A stretch of DNA of 64,000 nucleotides from JB111 sp049856175 (lineage in GTDB: Bacteria > Actinomycetota > Actinomycetes > Actinomycetales > Actinomycetaceae). Within the stretch, counting starts at the first letter, position 1; each line of letters starts with the position of its first letter. The notes beneath the pieces are model-generated. The model ran no database searches. It was given only the letters and a program-made list of their open reading frames with translations, and was not told the origin of the DNA. The stretch lies in NCBI RefSeq assembly GCF_049856175.1, contig NZ_JBNDNA010000004.1, forward strand, positions 62,001 through 126,000, given 5' to 3'. The position numbers and the translations under genes were made by a program. Of this stretch, positions 15,954-24,539 are shown piece by piece.

Positions 15954-18044
15954 TCACACCTCCTCCTCGACCTCCGCGAGGGTGACCTCGACCTCCTCCT
16001 CGTTGCCGTCGCGCTCGATCGTCAGCGTGAGGGTGTCGCCTCCCTGGTGCGACCGGACGAACACGATGACCTCCGACGGCTCCGTGACGGGGGTGCCGTC
16101 GACGGCGGTGATGATGTCGCCGGGCTCGATCCCGGCCTCGTCGCCGGGGCCGTCGGGCACGATGCCGTTCTCGTCCTCGACCACGCGCACGCCCTCGCCG
16201 AAGTAGCTGGGGTCGAGGCTGATGCCGATCTGGGCGAAGGAGGCGGTCCCGTCCTCGATGAGCTGTCCTACCGTGATCTCCACCTGGTTGGACGGGATGG
16301 CGAAGCCGAGCCCGATGCTGCCGGGAGTTCCACCGCCCTCGCCCGACGTCGCGTAGATCACCGAGTTGATGCCGACGACCTCGCCGTCGTAGTTGAGCAG
16401 CGGCCCGCCCGAGTTGCCGGGATTGATCGCCGCGTCGGTCTGGAGCGCGTTGATGTAGCTCTCGTCGCCCGGCGCCCCGGCGGTCACGGGCCGGTTCCGG
16501 GCCGAGATGATCCCGGCGGTGACCGTGCCGGTGAGGCCGAGCGGGGCTCCGACGGCGATGACGAGGTCACCGACGACGACCTCGTCGGAGTCGGCGAGCG
16601 CGAGGGGCGTGAGGTCCTCGCGCGGCACCTGGAGGACCGCGAGGTCGTACCCCGGCGAGCGGCCGACGAGCTCGGCCTCCTCCTGGGTCCCGTCGTGGAA
16701 GGTCACGGTGAGCCGGCCGTCGATGCCGGGCTCGACCACGTGGTTGTTCGTGACGATGAGGCCGTCCTCGGAGTAGATCATCCCCGTGCCGGTGCCGCCG
16801 ACCTGGCCGCTGCGGGCCTCGATGTAGACGGTCGAGGCGAGCGCGATGTCGGAGATCTGCGCGACCGAGGCGTCCGGGCGGTCGACCCCGACCGCTCCGC
16901 TCTCGGACTCCGCGGAGTCGCTGGTCTCCCCCTCCTCGTCGGCGGCGTCGGTGGACCCCTCCGGGAACAGCCAGCGGCCCCCGACGGCGCCGAGCACGAG
17001 CCCGGCCAGGAGCGCGACGACCGTGAGCAGGGCGACGATCGGTACGGCGACCCCCGTGCGGCGCGTGCGTCCCGGCCCGGAGCCGTCGCCGCCCGCGGCG
17101 GCGCTCCGGTCGGCGCCCGGGCCGTGGCCCCCGGAGCCGAACCCGCCCGGCCCCGAGCCGGCGCCGGGCCCACCTGCTCCGAACGTGCCCGAACCGCCGC
17201 CGAAACCCTGCCCGGTCCCTGCGCCCGGGCCGGGGGCGGCGCCGTGGTCGGATGACCCGGCGGGTGCGGAGAAGCCGTGACCCGGCCGGTACGCGGCGTC
17301 GTGGCCGCCCATGGAGGATCCACCGCCCGACGGGCCACCTCCGGACGCGGCCGAGGACGACGCGGCGCCGTGGGCACCGGCGCCGGAAGTGGCCGAGGGA
17401 GCGGGAGCGCCCGGACCGGAGGCGCCGCCCGGTCCGTAACGGCCCGCAGCACCGGCGCCGGCCGCCCCCTGGCTCGGGGCGGTCGGGTCGGCGCCGCCGG
17501 GACCGGGACCCTGCGGACGAGGACCCGCAGCCCCGTGACCTCCCTGGGGACCACCGGCCACGGGTGCGGCGCCGGTCCGGGCCGCGCCCGCGCCACCGAC
17601 GGGAGCGGGGGCCCCCGGAGTCGTCTCCGACGCGCCGTCGAGGGGGCGCGTCGCTCCGGTCGTCGAACCGCTCGACGGAGCCTCGCCGCCCGCGCCCACG
17701 TACTGCGGGCCGGTGCCCGTCGGACGGGCGGACGGCATCGGTTGCCGCGCCCCCGTGGGCATCCACTGTCCGTCACCCTGGGGCTCGCCCCGGGCCTCGG
17801 CCCGCTCGCGCGGCGCGCCGATGGGTCGGGCCGGGTTCGCCGGGCGCTGGTCCGGCGCGCCGGGCCCGCCCTGCGGGCCTGACTGGGCGTGCCGGCCGGC
17901 CGGCTCGTCGTCGTGCTCTGCGGGCGGGGCGAACCGCGAGTACGGGCCCCCCTGCGTCGGGTCCGCAGGACCCTGGCGTCCGTCCGGGTGCCGCTCGTCG
18001 TCACGCGCACCCGGCCCGGCGGGGAACTGTCTCTCGTCGGCCAT
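15954..18044 (-). CDS. htrA: Membrane-anchored HtrA-like serine protease with PDZ domain
   Basis: 696 aa envelope protease of the S1C (HtrA/DegP) family for misfolded exported proteins. The first 330 residues are a disordered, presumably cytoplasmic Pro/Gly/Ala/Thr region, followed by one transmembrane helix (about 331-353, IVALLTVVALLAGLVLGAVGG). The trypsin-like domain has all three catalytic residues: His in TNNHVVEPG (about 435), Asp in GYDLAVLQ (about 467) and Ser in NPGNSGGPLL (about 545). A PDZ domain follows (about 575-690). AGAAGGAGG precedes the ATG at 18044, which fixes the start. Homologous loci usually carry sigE and rseA just upstream; here the next gene is the divergent O-methyltransferase. 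Confidence 0.92.
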   Translation of the reverse strand: MADERQFPAGPGARDDERHPDGRQGPADPTQGGPYSRFAPPAEHDDEPAGRHAQSGPQGGPGAPDQRPANPARPIGAPRERAEARGEPQGDGQWMPTGARQPMPSARPTGTGPQYVGAGGEAPSSGSTTGATRPLDGASETTPGAPAPVGGAGAARTGAAPVAGGPQGGHGAAGPRPQGPGPGGADPTAPSQGAAGAGAAGRYGPGGASGPGAPAPSATSGAGAHGAASSSAASGGGPSGGGSSMGGHDAAYRPGHGFSAPAGSSDHGAAPGPGAGTGQGFGGGSGTFGAGGPGAGSGPGGFGSGGHGPGADRSAAAGGDGSGPGRTRRTGVAVPIVALLTVVALLAGLVLGAVGGRWLFPEGSTDAADEEGETSDSAESESGAVGVDRPDASVAQISDIALASTVYIEARSGQVGGTGTGMIYSEDGLIVTNNHVVEPGIDGRLTVTFHDGTQEEAELVGRSPGYDLAVLQVPREDLTPLALADSDEVVVGDLVIAVGAPLGLTGTVTAGIISARNRPVTAGAPGDESYINALQTDAAINPGNSGGPLLNYDGEVVGINSVIYATSGEGGGTPGSIGLGFAIPSNQVEITVGQLIEDGTASFAQIGISLDPSYFGEGVRVVEDENGIVPDGPGDEAGIEPGDIITAVDGTPVTEPSEVIVFVRSHQGGDTLTLTIERDGNEEEVEVTLAEVEEEV

Positions 18045-18067
18045 GTGACCCTCCTTCTGTCGGGCAT

Positions 18068-18176
18068 ACGGTATCGCCGCGCGGTGCTGGTCGTGGCACG
18101 GGCGCGGTGGAGCGGTCCCCCGCGGCAGCCGGTGCGCGGCCCGCCTCCCGGCGTGCGGCGGCCCGGCGCATACGAT
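18068..18176. promoter_or_regulatory. Divergent promoters of htrA and the O-methyltransferase gene
   Basis: Minus strand TACCGT (18073-18068) is placed for a short leader carrying the htrA ribosome binding site. Plus strand TACGAT (18171-18176) would give the methyltransferase gene a leader of about 37 bases with a GGAGGG site. Confidence 0.45.
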
Positions 18177-18219
18177 CGGGGGCAGTCGGGCACGCCGTGC
18201 CGTGTGGAGGGAGCATCGA

Positions 18220-18852
18220 ATGTCGGTCGACAAGGCGCAGTCGTGGGCCTACGCGGAGGAGTTCGTCCCCGAGGAGGACGTCATCGCCGGGGCCCGGGCA
18301 CGCTCCGAGGAGCTCGGCGTCACGCCCGTCTCCCCGGGCACCGGTGCGGTGCTGCGCCTCCTGGCCGCGACCGTCCAGGCCAGGGTGGTCGCCGAGATCG
18401 GCACCGGCACCGGCGTCTCCGGCCTCTGGCTGCTGTCCGGCATGCCCGCCGACGGCGTCCTCACCACGATCGACGTCGAGGGCGAGTACCAGCGCTCGGC
18501 CCGCGAGTCCTTCCTCGCGCTCGGCGTCCGTCCGGCCCGCACGCGCCTCATCTCGGGCCGGGCGCTCGACGTGGTGCCGCGCCTCGCGGACGGCGCCTAC
18601 GACCTCGTGCACGTCGACGGCGACCCGGCCGAGGCTCCGGAGGCGGTCGAGCAGTCGATCCGCCTGCTGCGCCCGGGCGGCGTCCTCGTCGTCTCCGGCG
18701 CGCTGTCCGGGGACCGCGTGGCCGACCCAGCCCGGCGGGACGACACGACCGTCACGGCGCGCGAGCTCGTCCGCTCCCTGCGGGAGGACGAGCGGCTCCT
18801 GCCGACGCTGCTCACCGCGGGTACCGGCGTGGTGGCCGCCGTCCGCATCTGA
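18220..18852 (+). CDS. Class I SAM-dependent O-methyltransferase
   Basis: 210 aa, catechol O-methyltransferase-like family. SAM-binding motif I is VVAEIGTGTGVSGLWLL (about 61-77), the acidic residue binding the ribose is in LTTIDVEGEY, and the metal-binding region is DLVHVDGDP followed by LLRPGGVLVVSGAL. It corresponds to mycobacterial Rv1220c, whose acceptor is not established. The GGAGGG site at 18207-18212 sets the ATG at 18220. Confidence 0.87.
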   Translation: MSVDKAQSWAYAEEFVPEEDVIAGARARSEELGVTPVSPGTGAVLRLLAATVQARVVAEIGTGTGVSGLWLLSGMPADGVLTTIDVEGEYQRSARESFLALGVRPARTRLISGRALDVVPRLADGAYDLVHVDGDPAEAPEAVEQSIRLLRPGGVLVVSGALSGDRVADPARRDDTTVTARELVRSLREDERLLPTLLTAGTGVVAAVRI

Positions 18853-18889
18853 TCCTCCGTCCGCGATACCGCCCCTCACCGGCGCCCGG

Positions 18890-20494
18890 TCAGTCCTCCG
18901 GCGTCGAGTCCCGGCCGAGCTCGGCGAGCCACCGGACGATGAGCGCGGCACCGACGCCGGTGGGTGCCCCCTTGGGCAGCCGCGTGCCGCCGGTCGAGCG
19001 CCCGGTCCCGGCGATGTCCAGGTGCGCCCAGCGCCGGCCCTCGGTGAACCGGCGCAGGAACAGGGCGGCGAAGATCGTGCCGCCCACGGCGTGCACGTCG
19101 GCGCGCGGCGTCTGCCGGAGGTCGGCGAGGTCGGAGTCCAGCGCCGCCTCGGAGTCCGCGGGCATCGGCAGGCGCCAGAGTCGCTCGCCGGCCGCCTCGC
19201 CGGCGGCGGACAGGTCCGCGGCCAGCTCGTCGTCCGTGGCGACCATCGCCGTCGTCGACGTGCCGAGCGCGATGCGAGCGGCACCGGTGAGGGTCGCGAC
19301 GTCGAGGATCACGTCCGGGTCGGCGACCTCGATCGCGTGGGTGAGGCCGTCGGCGAGGACGAGCCGCCCCTCGGCGTCGGTGTTGGCCACCTCGACGGTG
19401 CGCCCCGACAGGGTGCGCACGACGTCCCCGGGACGGTAGGAGCCGCCGCCGAAGGAGTTCTCCGCGAGCGGGAGGACAGCGGTCACGGCGTGCGGGAGGC
19501 CGAGACGCGCCGCCGCGAGGACGGCGGACAGCACGGCGGCCGAGCCCGCCATGTCGGTGGTCATCGTCAGCATGCCGTCGGTCGGCTTCTTCGACAGGCC
19601 GCCGGTGTCGAACGTGATGCCCTTGCCGACCAGGGCGACCCGTGAGCGCACCGGACCCGACGGCATCCAGGTCACGGTGACCAGCCGCGGAGGTGTGGGC
19701 GAGCCGGCGCCGACGGCGAGGATCGCCCCTGCCCCGCGCTCGGCGAGCGCCCGCTCGTCCTGGACGTCGACGCTCACGCGTGCGCGGACCGCGGGCTCGA
19801 GACCCTCGACGAGGTGGCGCGCGGCGGCCGCGAGCCACGCGGGGTTCTTCAGTGTCGACCGGGTCGCGGTCAGCGCACGCGCCCGGTGGGTGGCGGTGAC
19901 GGCCTCGCGGGCCAGCGCGGTGCCGTCGGGGTTCGGGCCGCCGGGCACGATCAGCTCGACGCCGGAGACCGGGGCCTTCGTGGAGTCGTCGCGCGCAGCG
20001 GTCGGCAGCCGGTACGCGTCGAGCCACAGGCCGGCCGCGAACGCCGCGGCGCTCTCGCCCGGCGCGGACGCGCCCGGGTCCTCCGCGACGACGACGGCGG
20101 CGGTGGTGCCGGCGAGCGCGCGGCCGGCGGCCAGCCCGGCGGCGCGCAGGTCCGACGCCCGTCCGGCGCCGGCGCGGACCAGGTGCAGCACGGGGGGCAG
20201 GCCGGCCCAGGGGACGTCGACGCCGTCGAGCACGCGCGGGAGGCGCACCGTGCGCACGGCACCCGCTGCCCCACCGCCCCCGGCCTCGGACTCCGCGTCG
20301 ACGTCGACGCCGTAGCGCTCGCCGACGGCGCGGGCCCGCGGGCCGGGGCCGTCGGTCCCGAGGAGGAGGACGACCGCTCCGGGGGCCGGTTCGCCGCCGA
20401 GCGCCTCCTCCCACGGACGGTCGGTCACGCTCAGCTCCGGCAGGCGGACGTCCGGAAGGTCGACCTGCGGGCCGGTGGTCTCGGTGGTGCGCAC
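18890..20494 (-). CDS. pepA: Leucyl aminopeptidase (M17)
   Basis: 534 aa. The C-terminal catalytic domain shows the M17 signature NTDAEGRLVLADGL (about 380) and the metal ligands in LVGKGITFDTGGLSKKP and MAGSAAV. The N-terminal third is the variable macro-like domain of the hexamer, here rich in Ala/Gly. The enzyme releases N-terminal residues from peptides in the cytoplasm. The GTG start at 20494 is supported by GGAGG eight bases upstream. Upstream lies a strong inverted repeat that separates it from the DUF3117 gene. Confidence 0.92.
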   Translation of the reverse strand: MRTTETTGPQVDLPDVRLPELSVTDRPWEEALGGEPAPGAVVLLLGTDGPGPRARAVGERYGVDVDAESEAGGGGAAGAVRTVRLPRVLDGVDVPWAGLPPVLHLVRAGAGRASDLRAAGLAAGRALAGTTAAVVVAEDPGASAPGESAAAFAAGLWLDAYRLPTAARDDSTKAPVSGVELIVPGGPNPDGTALAREAVTATHRARALTATRSTLKNPAWLAAAARHLVEGLEPAVRARVSVDVQDERALAERGAGAILAVGAGSPTPPRLVTVTWMPSGPVRSRVALVGKGITFDTGGLSKKPTDGMLTMTTDMAGSAAVLSAVLAAARLGLPHAVTAVLPLAENSFGGGSYRPGDVVRTLSGRTVEVANTDAEGRLVLADGLTHAIEVADPDVILDVATLTGAARIALGTSTTAMVATDDELAADLSAAGEAAGERLWRLPMPADSEAALDSDLADLRQTPRADVHAVGGTIFAALFLRRFTEGRRWAHLDIAGTGRSTGGTRLPKGAPTGVGAALIVRWLAELGRDSTPED

Positions 20495-20511
20495 GGCGGT
20501 CCTCCGTTCAC

Positions 20512-20546
20512 GCCGACGGCCGGCCGCTGGGCGGCCGGCCGTCGGC
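20512..20546 (-). terminator. Perfect 16-bp hairpin between DUF3117 and pepA
   Basis: Bases 20512-20527 and 20531-20546 are exactly complementary, with a 3-base loop (TGG). It begins 14 bases after the DUF3117 stop and ends 18 bases before the pepA start. Most likely a terminator for DUF3117; its closeness to the pepA start means it could also attenuate pepA. Confidence 0.65.
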
Positions 20547-20560
20547 AGGTGGTGCGTCGG

Positions 20561-20728
20561 TCAGGAGGCGACGGCGGAGAGCGCCTCGCTCAGCTCGCCG
20601 GCCTCGGTCGCGTTGAGCTCGACGACCAGGCGGCCACCACCCTCGAGCGGGACGCGCATGACGATCCCGCGGCCCTCCTTCGTCACCTCGAGCGGCCCGT
20701 CCCCGGTCCTCGGCTTCATCGCTGCCAT
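20561..20728 (-). CDS. DUF3117 small protein
   Basis: 55 aa: begins MAAMKPRTGDGPLEVTKEGR and ends TEAGELSEALSAVAS, with a central RGIVMRVPLEGGGRLVVEL beta segment. This matches the very conserved actinobacterial DUF3117 family (Rv1211 type), whose function is unknown. The ATG at 20728 is preceded by GAGAGGTGCGGCA, a weak ribosome binding site. It has its own promoter candidate (TAGAAT, 20824-20819) and a hairpin after the stop, so it is probably monocistronic. Confidence 0.9.
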   Translation of the reverse strand: MAAMKPRTGDGPLEVTKEGRGIVMRVPLEGGGRLVVELNATEAGELSEALSAVAS

Positions 20729-20818
20729 TGCCGCACCTCTCGTTCTCCTGCATCATCGGGCCCGCCGCGAGACGGGGGCCTGCCCCGTACCGACCGCGCG
20801 GGCACCATGGCCTCGTAC

Positions 20819-20824
20819 ATTCTA
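20819..20824 (-). promoter_or_regulatory. -10 box for the DUF3117 gene
   Basis: TAGAAT on the minus strand about 90 bases before the DUF3117 ATG, one of the best -10 matches in the window. No good -35 is seen at 16-18 bases. Confidence 0.45.
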
Positions 20825-20891
20825 GGTCAAGACGCGCCGGAGGTAGCAGGGTGCTGTATGGTCCGGCCTCCCCGCTGACCTGCCACGCCGG

Positions 20892-22373
20892 TCAGTGCGC
20901 AGCCATCTCGCCGTCCGGCGTCGAGCCGTCGGGGCGCGGGTAGGTGTCCGGGTCCTCGTCGGGGAAGATCTCGCCCTGGTACTCGGGGTGCATGAGGTTG
21001 CGCCTGGAGAGCAGCTCGTCGACCCGCGCCTCGTCCAGCAGGCCCATCTCGAGCACGACCTCCTTCACCGACCGGCCGGAGCGGGCCGCCTCCTTGCCCA
21101 CGAGGTCACCGTTGTGGTGGCCGATGACGGGATTGAGGTAGGTGACGATCCCGATGGAGCCCAGGACGTCCGCGAGACCGACCTCGGGGTTCGCCGTGAT
21201 CCCCACGACGCACTTCTCGCGAAGTCCCTTCGAGGCGTTGCGCAGCAGGTCGACGGACTCGAAGAGCACCTGGGCGATGACCGGCTCCATGACGTTGAGC
21301 TGGAGCTGGCCGGCCTCTGACGCCATCGTCACGGTGACGTCGTTGCCGATGATGTTGAAGCACACCTGGTTGACGACCTCGGGCATGACCGGGTTGACCT
21401 TGGCGGGCATGATCGACGACCCGGCCTGCAGCTCGGGCAGGTTGATCTCGTTGAACCCGGCGCGCGGGCCGGACGACAGCAGCCTCAGGTCGTTGCAGAT
21501 CTTCCCGAGCTTGACGGCCACGCGCTTGAGCCCGGCGTGCATGGAGACGTAGGCACCGGTGTCCGACGTCGCCTCGATGAGGTTCTCCGCGGGCTCGACG
21601 GGCAGCCCGGAGACCTCGGCGAGCTTGGCGACGGCGAGCTCGGAGTAGCCGGTCGGGGTGTTGAGCCGCGTGCCGATCGCGGTGGCCCCGAGGTTGACCT
21701 CGAGGAGCAGCTCGGCGAGCCGGGACAGGTGGCGGACCTCCTCGTGCAGCAGCACGGCGAAGGCGGTGAACTCCTGGCCCAGGGTCATCGGCACGGCGTC
21801 CTGGAGCTGGGTGCGCCCCATCTTCAGGACGTCCGCGAACTCCTCCCCCTTGGCCCCGAACGCGTCCGCGAGGCGGGCGATCTCCGCCCGCAGCTCGTGC
21901 ACCACCGAGTACACGGCGAGGCGGAAGCCCGTGGGGTAGGCGTCGTTCGTGGACTGGCTCTTGTTGACGTGGTCGTTGGGGTTGACGACGTCGTACCGGC
22001 CCTTCGGCAGCCCGAGCGTCTCGAGGGCGAGGTTGGCGACGACCTCGTTGGTGTTCATGTTGACCGACGTGCCGGCGCCGCCCTGGAAGACGTCGATCGG
22101 GAACTGGTCCAGGCACCGTCCGCCGACGAGGATCTCGTCGCAGCCCGCCGCGATCGCCCGCGCGATCCGCGGCTCGATCGTGCGCAGCTCGCCGTTGGCG
22201 AGCGCGGACGCCTTCTTGACCTGCACCATCGCCCGCACCATCGCGGGAAAGTCGCTGATCCTCGACGAGCTGATCCGGAAGTTGTCGATCGCCCGTTGCG
22301 TGTGGATCCCGTAGTACGCGTCCGCGGGCACCTCGACCGCGCCCAGCAGGTCCTCCTCGGTCCTGGTCGTCAT
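20892..22373 (-). CDS. aspA: Aspartate ammonia-lyase
   Basis: 493 aa, fumarase/aspartase superfamily. The signature loop is GSSIMPAKVNPVMPEVVNQV; Ala rather than Gly after MP, and PEVVNQV, favour aspartase over class II fumarase. Other conserved blocks are GGAGTSVNMNTNEV, MGRTQLQDAVPMTLGQEF and NPNDHVNKSQSTND. It deaminates aspartate to fumarate and ammonia in the cytoplasm. The C-terminus extends about 25 acidic residues beyond the usual end (DEDPDTYPRPDGSTPDGEM). The start at ATG 22373 has GAGGAGC upstream; ATG 22403 in the same frame is a weaker alternative. Confidence 0.9.
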   Translation of the reverse strand: MTTRTEEDLLGAVEVPADAYYGIHTQRAIDNFRISSSRISDFPAMVRAMVQVKKASALANGELRTIEPRIARAIAAGCDEILVGGRCLDQFPIDVFQGGAGTSVNMNTNEVVANLALETLGLPKGRYDVVNPNDHVNKSQSTNDAYPTGFRLAVYSVVHELRAEIARLADAFGAKGEEFADVLKMGRTQLQDAVPMTLGQEFTAFAVLLHEEVRHLSRLAELLLEVNLGATAIGTRLNTPTGYSELAVAKLAEVSGLPVEPAENLIEATSDTGAYVSMHAGLKRVAVKLGKICNDLRLLSSGPRAGFNEINLPELQAGSSIMPAKVNPVMPEVVNQVCFNIIGNDVTVTMASEAGQLQLNVMEPVIAQVLFESVDLLRNASKGLREKCVVGITANPEVGLADVLGSIGIVTYLNPVIGHHNGDLVGKEAARSGRSVKEVVLEMGLLDEARVDELLSRRNLMHPEYQGEIFPDEDPDTYPRPDGSTPDGEMAAH

Positions 22374-22450
22374 CCGCGCTGCTCCTCGCCCTCGGGTGGT
22401 CATGGGTGGTCCGACCTCGGGACCGTCGGACCAGTGTCCCGGATCGCCGG

Positions 22451-23266
22451 CTACTCGGGCCGACCGGCGCCCTCCTCCTCGGCGGCCTGCTGGGCCCGCT
22501 TCTCGTCGGCGAGCCGGTGCACCCGGGACAGGACGGCGTCGACGGCCTCCTCGGCGGTGTCCACGACCGGCACGAGCTCGACGTCGTACTCCGAGATGGT
22601 GCCCCGCTCGAGCATGGTGTCGGTGAGCCAGTCGACGAGGCCGGACCAGAACGCGGTGCCGACCAGGACGATCGGGAAGCTCGTCACCTTCTGCGTCTGC
22701 ACGAGCGTGAGCGCCTCGAAGAGCTCGTCCATCGTGCCGAACCCGCCCGGCAGGACGACGAAGCCCTGGCTGTACTTGAGGAACATCGTCTTGCGGGCGA
22801 AGAAGTAGCGGAAGTTGACGCCGAGGTCGACGTACTCGTTCATGCCCTGCTCGTGCGGCAGCTCGATGCCCAGCCCGACGCTGAGCCCGCCCCCCTCGAC
22901 CGCGCCGCGGTTGGCGGCCGCCATGATGCCGGGGCCGCCGCCGGTGATCGTCGCGAAGCCCTCGCCGGCGAGCAGCCGGCCGACCTCGCGCGCGATCTCG
23001 TACTCGGGCGACTCCTCGCCCAGCCGTGCGGAGCCGAACACGGAGATCGCCGGGCCCAGGTCGGCGAGCGCCCCGAAGCCCTCGACGAACTCGGACTGGA
23101 TGCGCATGACCCGCCACGGGTCCTGGTGGACGAAGGAGGCGTCCTGGTCGGGCGCGAGGAGGCGCGCGTCGGTCGTCTGGTCGGGGATCTGCTGGCGGCG
23201 CAGGAGTACTGGCCCCTTCCGGTACGTGTCGTCGGTCCGACGCTGTGGCCCTCGTTCGGCGCTCAT
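22451..23266 (-). CDS. LOG family protein (Rossmann-like, TIGR00730)
   Basis: 271 aa. Lysine-decarboxylase-like Rossmann fold with the two LOG signatures: ITGGGPGIMAAANRGA and VLPGGFGTMDELFEAL (the PGGxGTxxE motif). Characterised relatives, including mycobacterial Rv1205, are cytokinin riboside 5'-monophosphate phosphoribohydrolases; others are AMP or nucleotide 5'-monophosphate nucleosidases. The exact substrate is not readable. About 45 residues precede the core. The ATG at 23266 has CACACT six bases upstream, consistent with a leaderless message. Confidence 0.88.
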   Translation of the reverse strand: MSAERGPQRRTDDTYRKGPVLLRRQQIPDQTTDARLLAPDQDASFVHQDPWRVMRIQSEFVEGFGALADLGPAISVFGSARLGEESPEYEIAREVGRLLAGEGFATITGGGPGIMAAANRGAVEGGGLSVGLGIELPHEQGMNEYVDLGVNFRYFFARKTMFLKYSQGFVVLPGGFGTMDELFEALTLVQTQKVTSFPIVLVGTAFWSGLVDWLTDTMLERGTISEYDVELVPVVDTAEEAVDAVLSRVHRLADEKRAQQAAEEEGAGRPE

Positions 23267-23316
23267 GGCACCAGTGTGGCGCACCGACCAGGGACGGTGC
23301 GCACCCCCGCCACGGG

Positions 23317-24486
23317 TCAGGCTCCCCGCCCCGCGGCGGCGAGATCGAGGTCGGGGGCGAGCCACGCGCCGAGCGCCCGGGCGCAGTCGCGCACCTGGTC
23401 CGTCGGGCACCGCTCGTCGTCGGCGTGGGCCAGCATCGGGTCGCCGGGACCGAAGTTGAGCGCGGGGATGCCGAGCTCGGCGAACCGGGCGACGTCGGTC
23501 CAGCCGTACTTCGGTCCGACGCTGCCGCCGGTCGCGCCGGTCAGCTCGGCCACGGCGGCGGCCAGCACGGGGTCGTCGAGCCCGGGCCGGGCCCCGCCGG
23601 CCGCGTCGGTGACGACGACCTCGGCGTCGATGCCGGCGAGCACGGCGCGCACGTGCTCGACCGCCTCGTCGACCGATCGCGACGGCGCGAAGCGGTAGTT
23701 GACGCTCACCGTGCAGGCGTCGGGGATCATGTTGGTCGCGATCCCGCCGGTGATGCCGACGGCGTTGAGGCCCTCACGGTAGACCAGGCCGTCGACGGCG
23801 ACCTCCGCCGGCTCGTAGTCCGCGAGGCGCTCGAGGACCTCCCCGGCCGCGTGCACGGCGTTGTGGCCGCGCCAGGCCCGCGCGGAGTGCGCGGTGACGC
23901 CCCGGGTGGTGACGTCGACGCGGAGCGTGCCGTTGCAGCCGCCCTCGACGCCGCCGGCCGTGGGCTCCCCGAGGACCGCGACGTCCCCCGCGACCCACTC
24001 CGGGTGCTCCCGCACGACGCGCCCGAGGCCGTTGCGGTCGGCGTCGACCTCCTCGTTGTCGTAGAAGACCCAGGTGACGTCGTGCTGCGGCCCGGTCAGG
24101 CGGGCCGCCAGCCAGAGCGCCACCGTGACCCCGCCCTTCATGTCGACGGTGCCGCGCCCGACCAGCACCTGGGCGCCGTCCTCCTCGACGAGCTCGGTGG
24201 GCAGGTTGTCCGCGAGCGGGACCGTGTCGATGTGGCCGGCGACGACGATCCGGGAGGCACGGCCGAGGTGCGTCCGTGCGACGACCGTGTCGCCGTCGCG
24301 CAGGACCTCGAGGTGCGGCTGGGCGCGCAGGGCGCTCTCGATCGCGTCCGCGAGCGGCGCCTCGGCCCCCGAGACGGACGGGACGTCGCACACCGCCCGG
24401 AACAGGTCGACGACGTCGCTGCTCGCGAGGTCGGGAAGCTGCGTGGCGTTCGTGGGGGGCAGGCCGGTACTGGCGGGGTCGCTCAC
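23317..24486 (-). CDS. dapE: Succinyl-diaminopimelate desuccinylase
   Basis: 389 aa, M20A metallohydrolase of the lysine/meso-DAP pathway that supplies peptidoglycan. Zinc ligands and catalytic residues are visible: AGHIDTVP, GRGTVDMKGG, FYDNEEVDADRNGLG, LGEPTAGGVEGG and the C-terminal PALNFGPGDPMLAHADDE. The dimerisation-domain motif VTAHSARAWRGHNAV is present. Length and motifs match the actinobacterial DapE clade. The GTG at 24486 follows a TACCCT box by six bases (24498-24493), so no leader is expected. Confidence 0.92.
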   Translation of the reverse strand: MSDPASTGLPPTNATQLPDLASSDVVDLFRAVCDVPSVSGAEAPLADAIESALRAQPHLEVLRDGDTVVARTHLGRASRIVVAGHIDTVPLADNLPTELVEEDGAQVLVGRGTVDMKGGVTVALWLAARLTGPQHDVTWVFYDNEEVDADRNGLGRVVREHPEWVAGDVAVLGEPTAGGVEGGCNGTLRVDVTTRGVTAHSARAWRGHNAVHAAGEVLERLADYEPAEVAVDGLVYREGLNAVGITGGIATNMIPDACTVSVNYRFAPSRSVDEAVEHVRAVLAGIDAEVVVTDAAGGARPGLDDPVLAAAVAELTGATGGSVGPKYGWTDVARFAELGIPALNFGPGDPMLAHADDERCPTDQVRDCARALGAWLAPDLDLAAAGRGA

Positions 24487-24492
24487 CGAGCC

Positions 24493-24498
24493 AGGGTA
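24493..24498 (-). promoter_or_regulatory. Leaderless -10 box for dapE
   Basis: TACCCT on the minus strand, six bases before the GTG start. Confidence 0.5.
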
Positions 24499-24539
24499 GC
24501 CGGACCGCCGGCGCACCCGCGCGGAGTCTCCCCCGCGGG

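Noticed and set aside
20892..22373. Class II fumarase instead of aspartase
   Set aside because: The signature loop has MPAKVNPVMPEVVNQV, with Ala where fumarases have Gly, and the rest follows the aspartase pattern.
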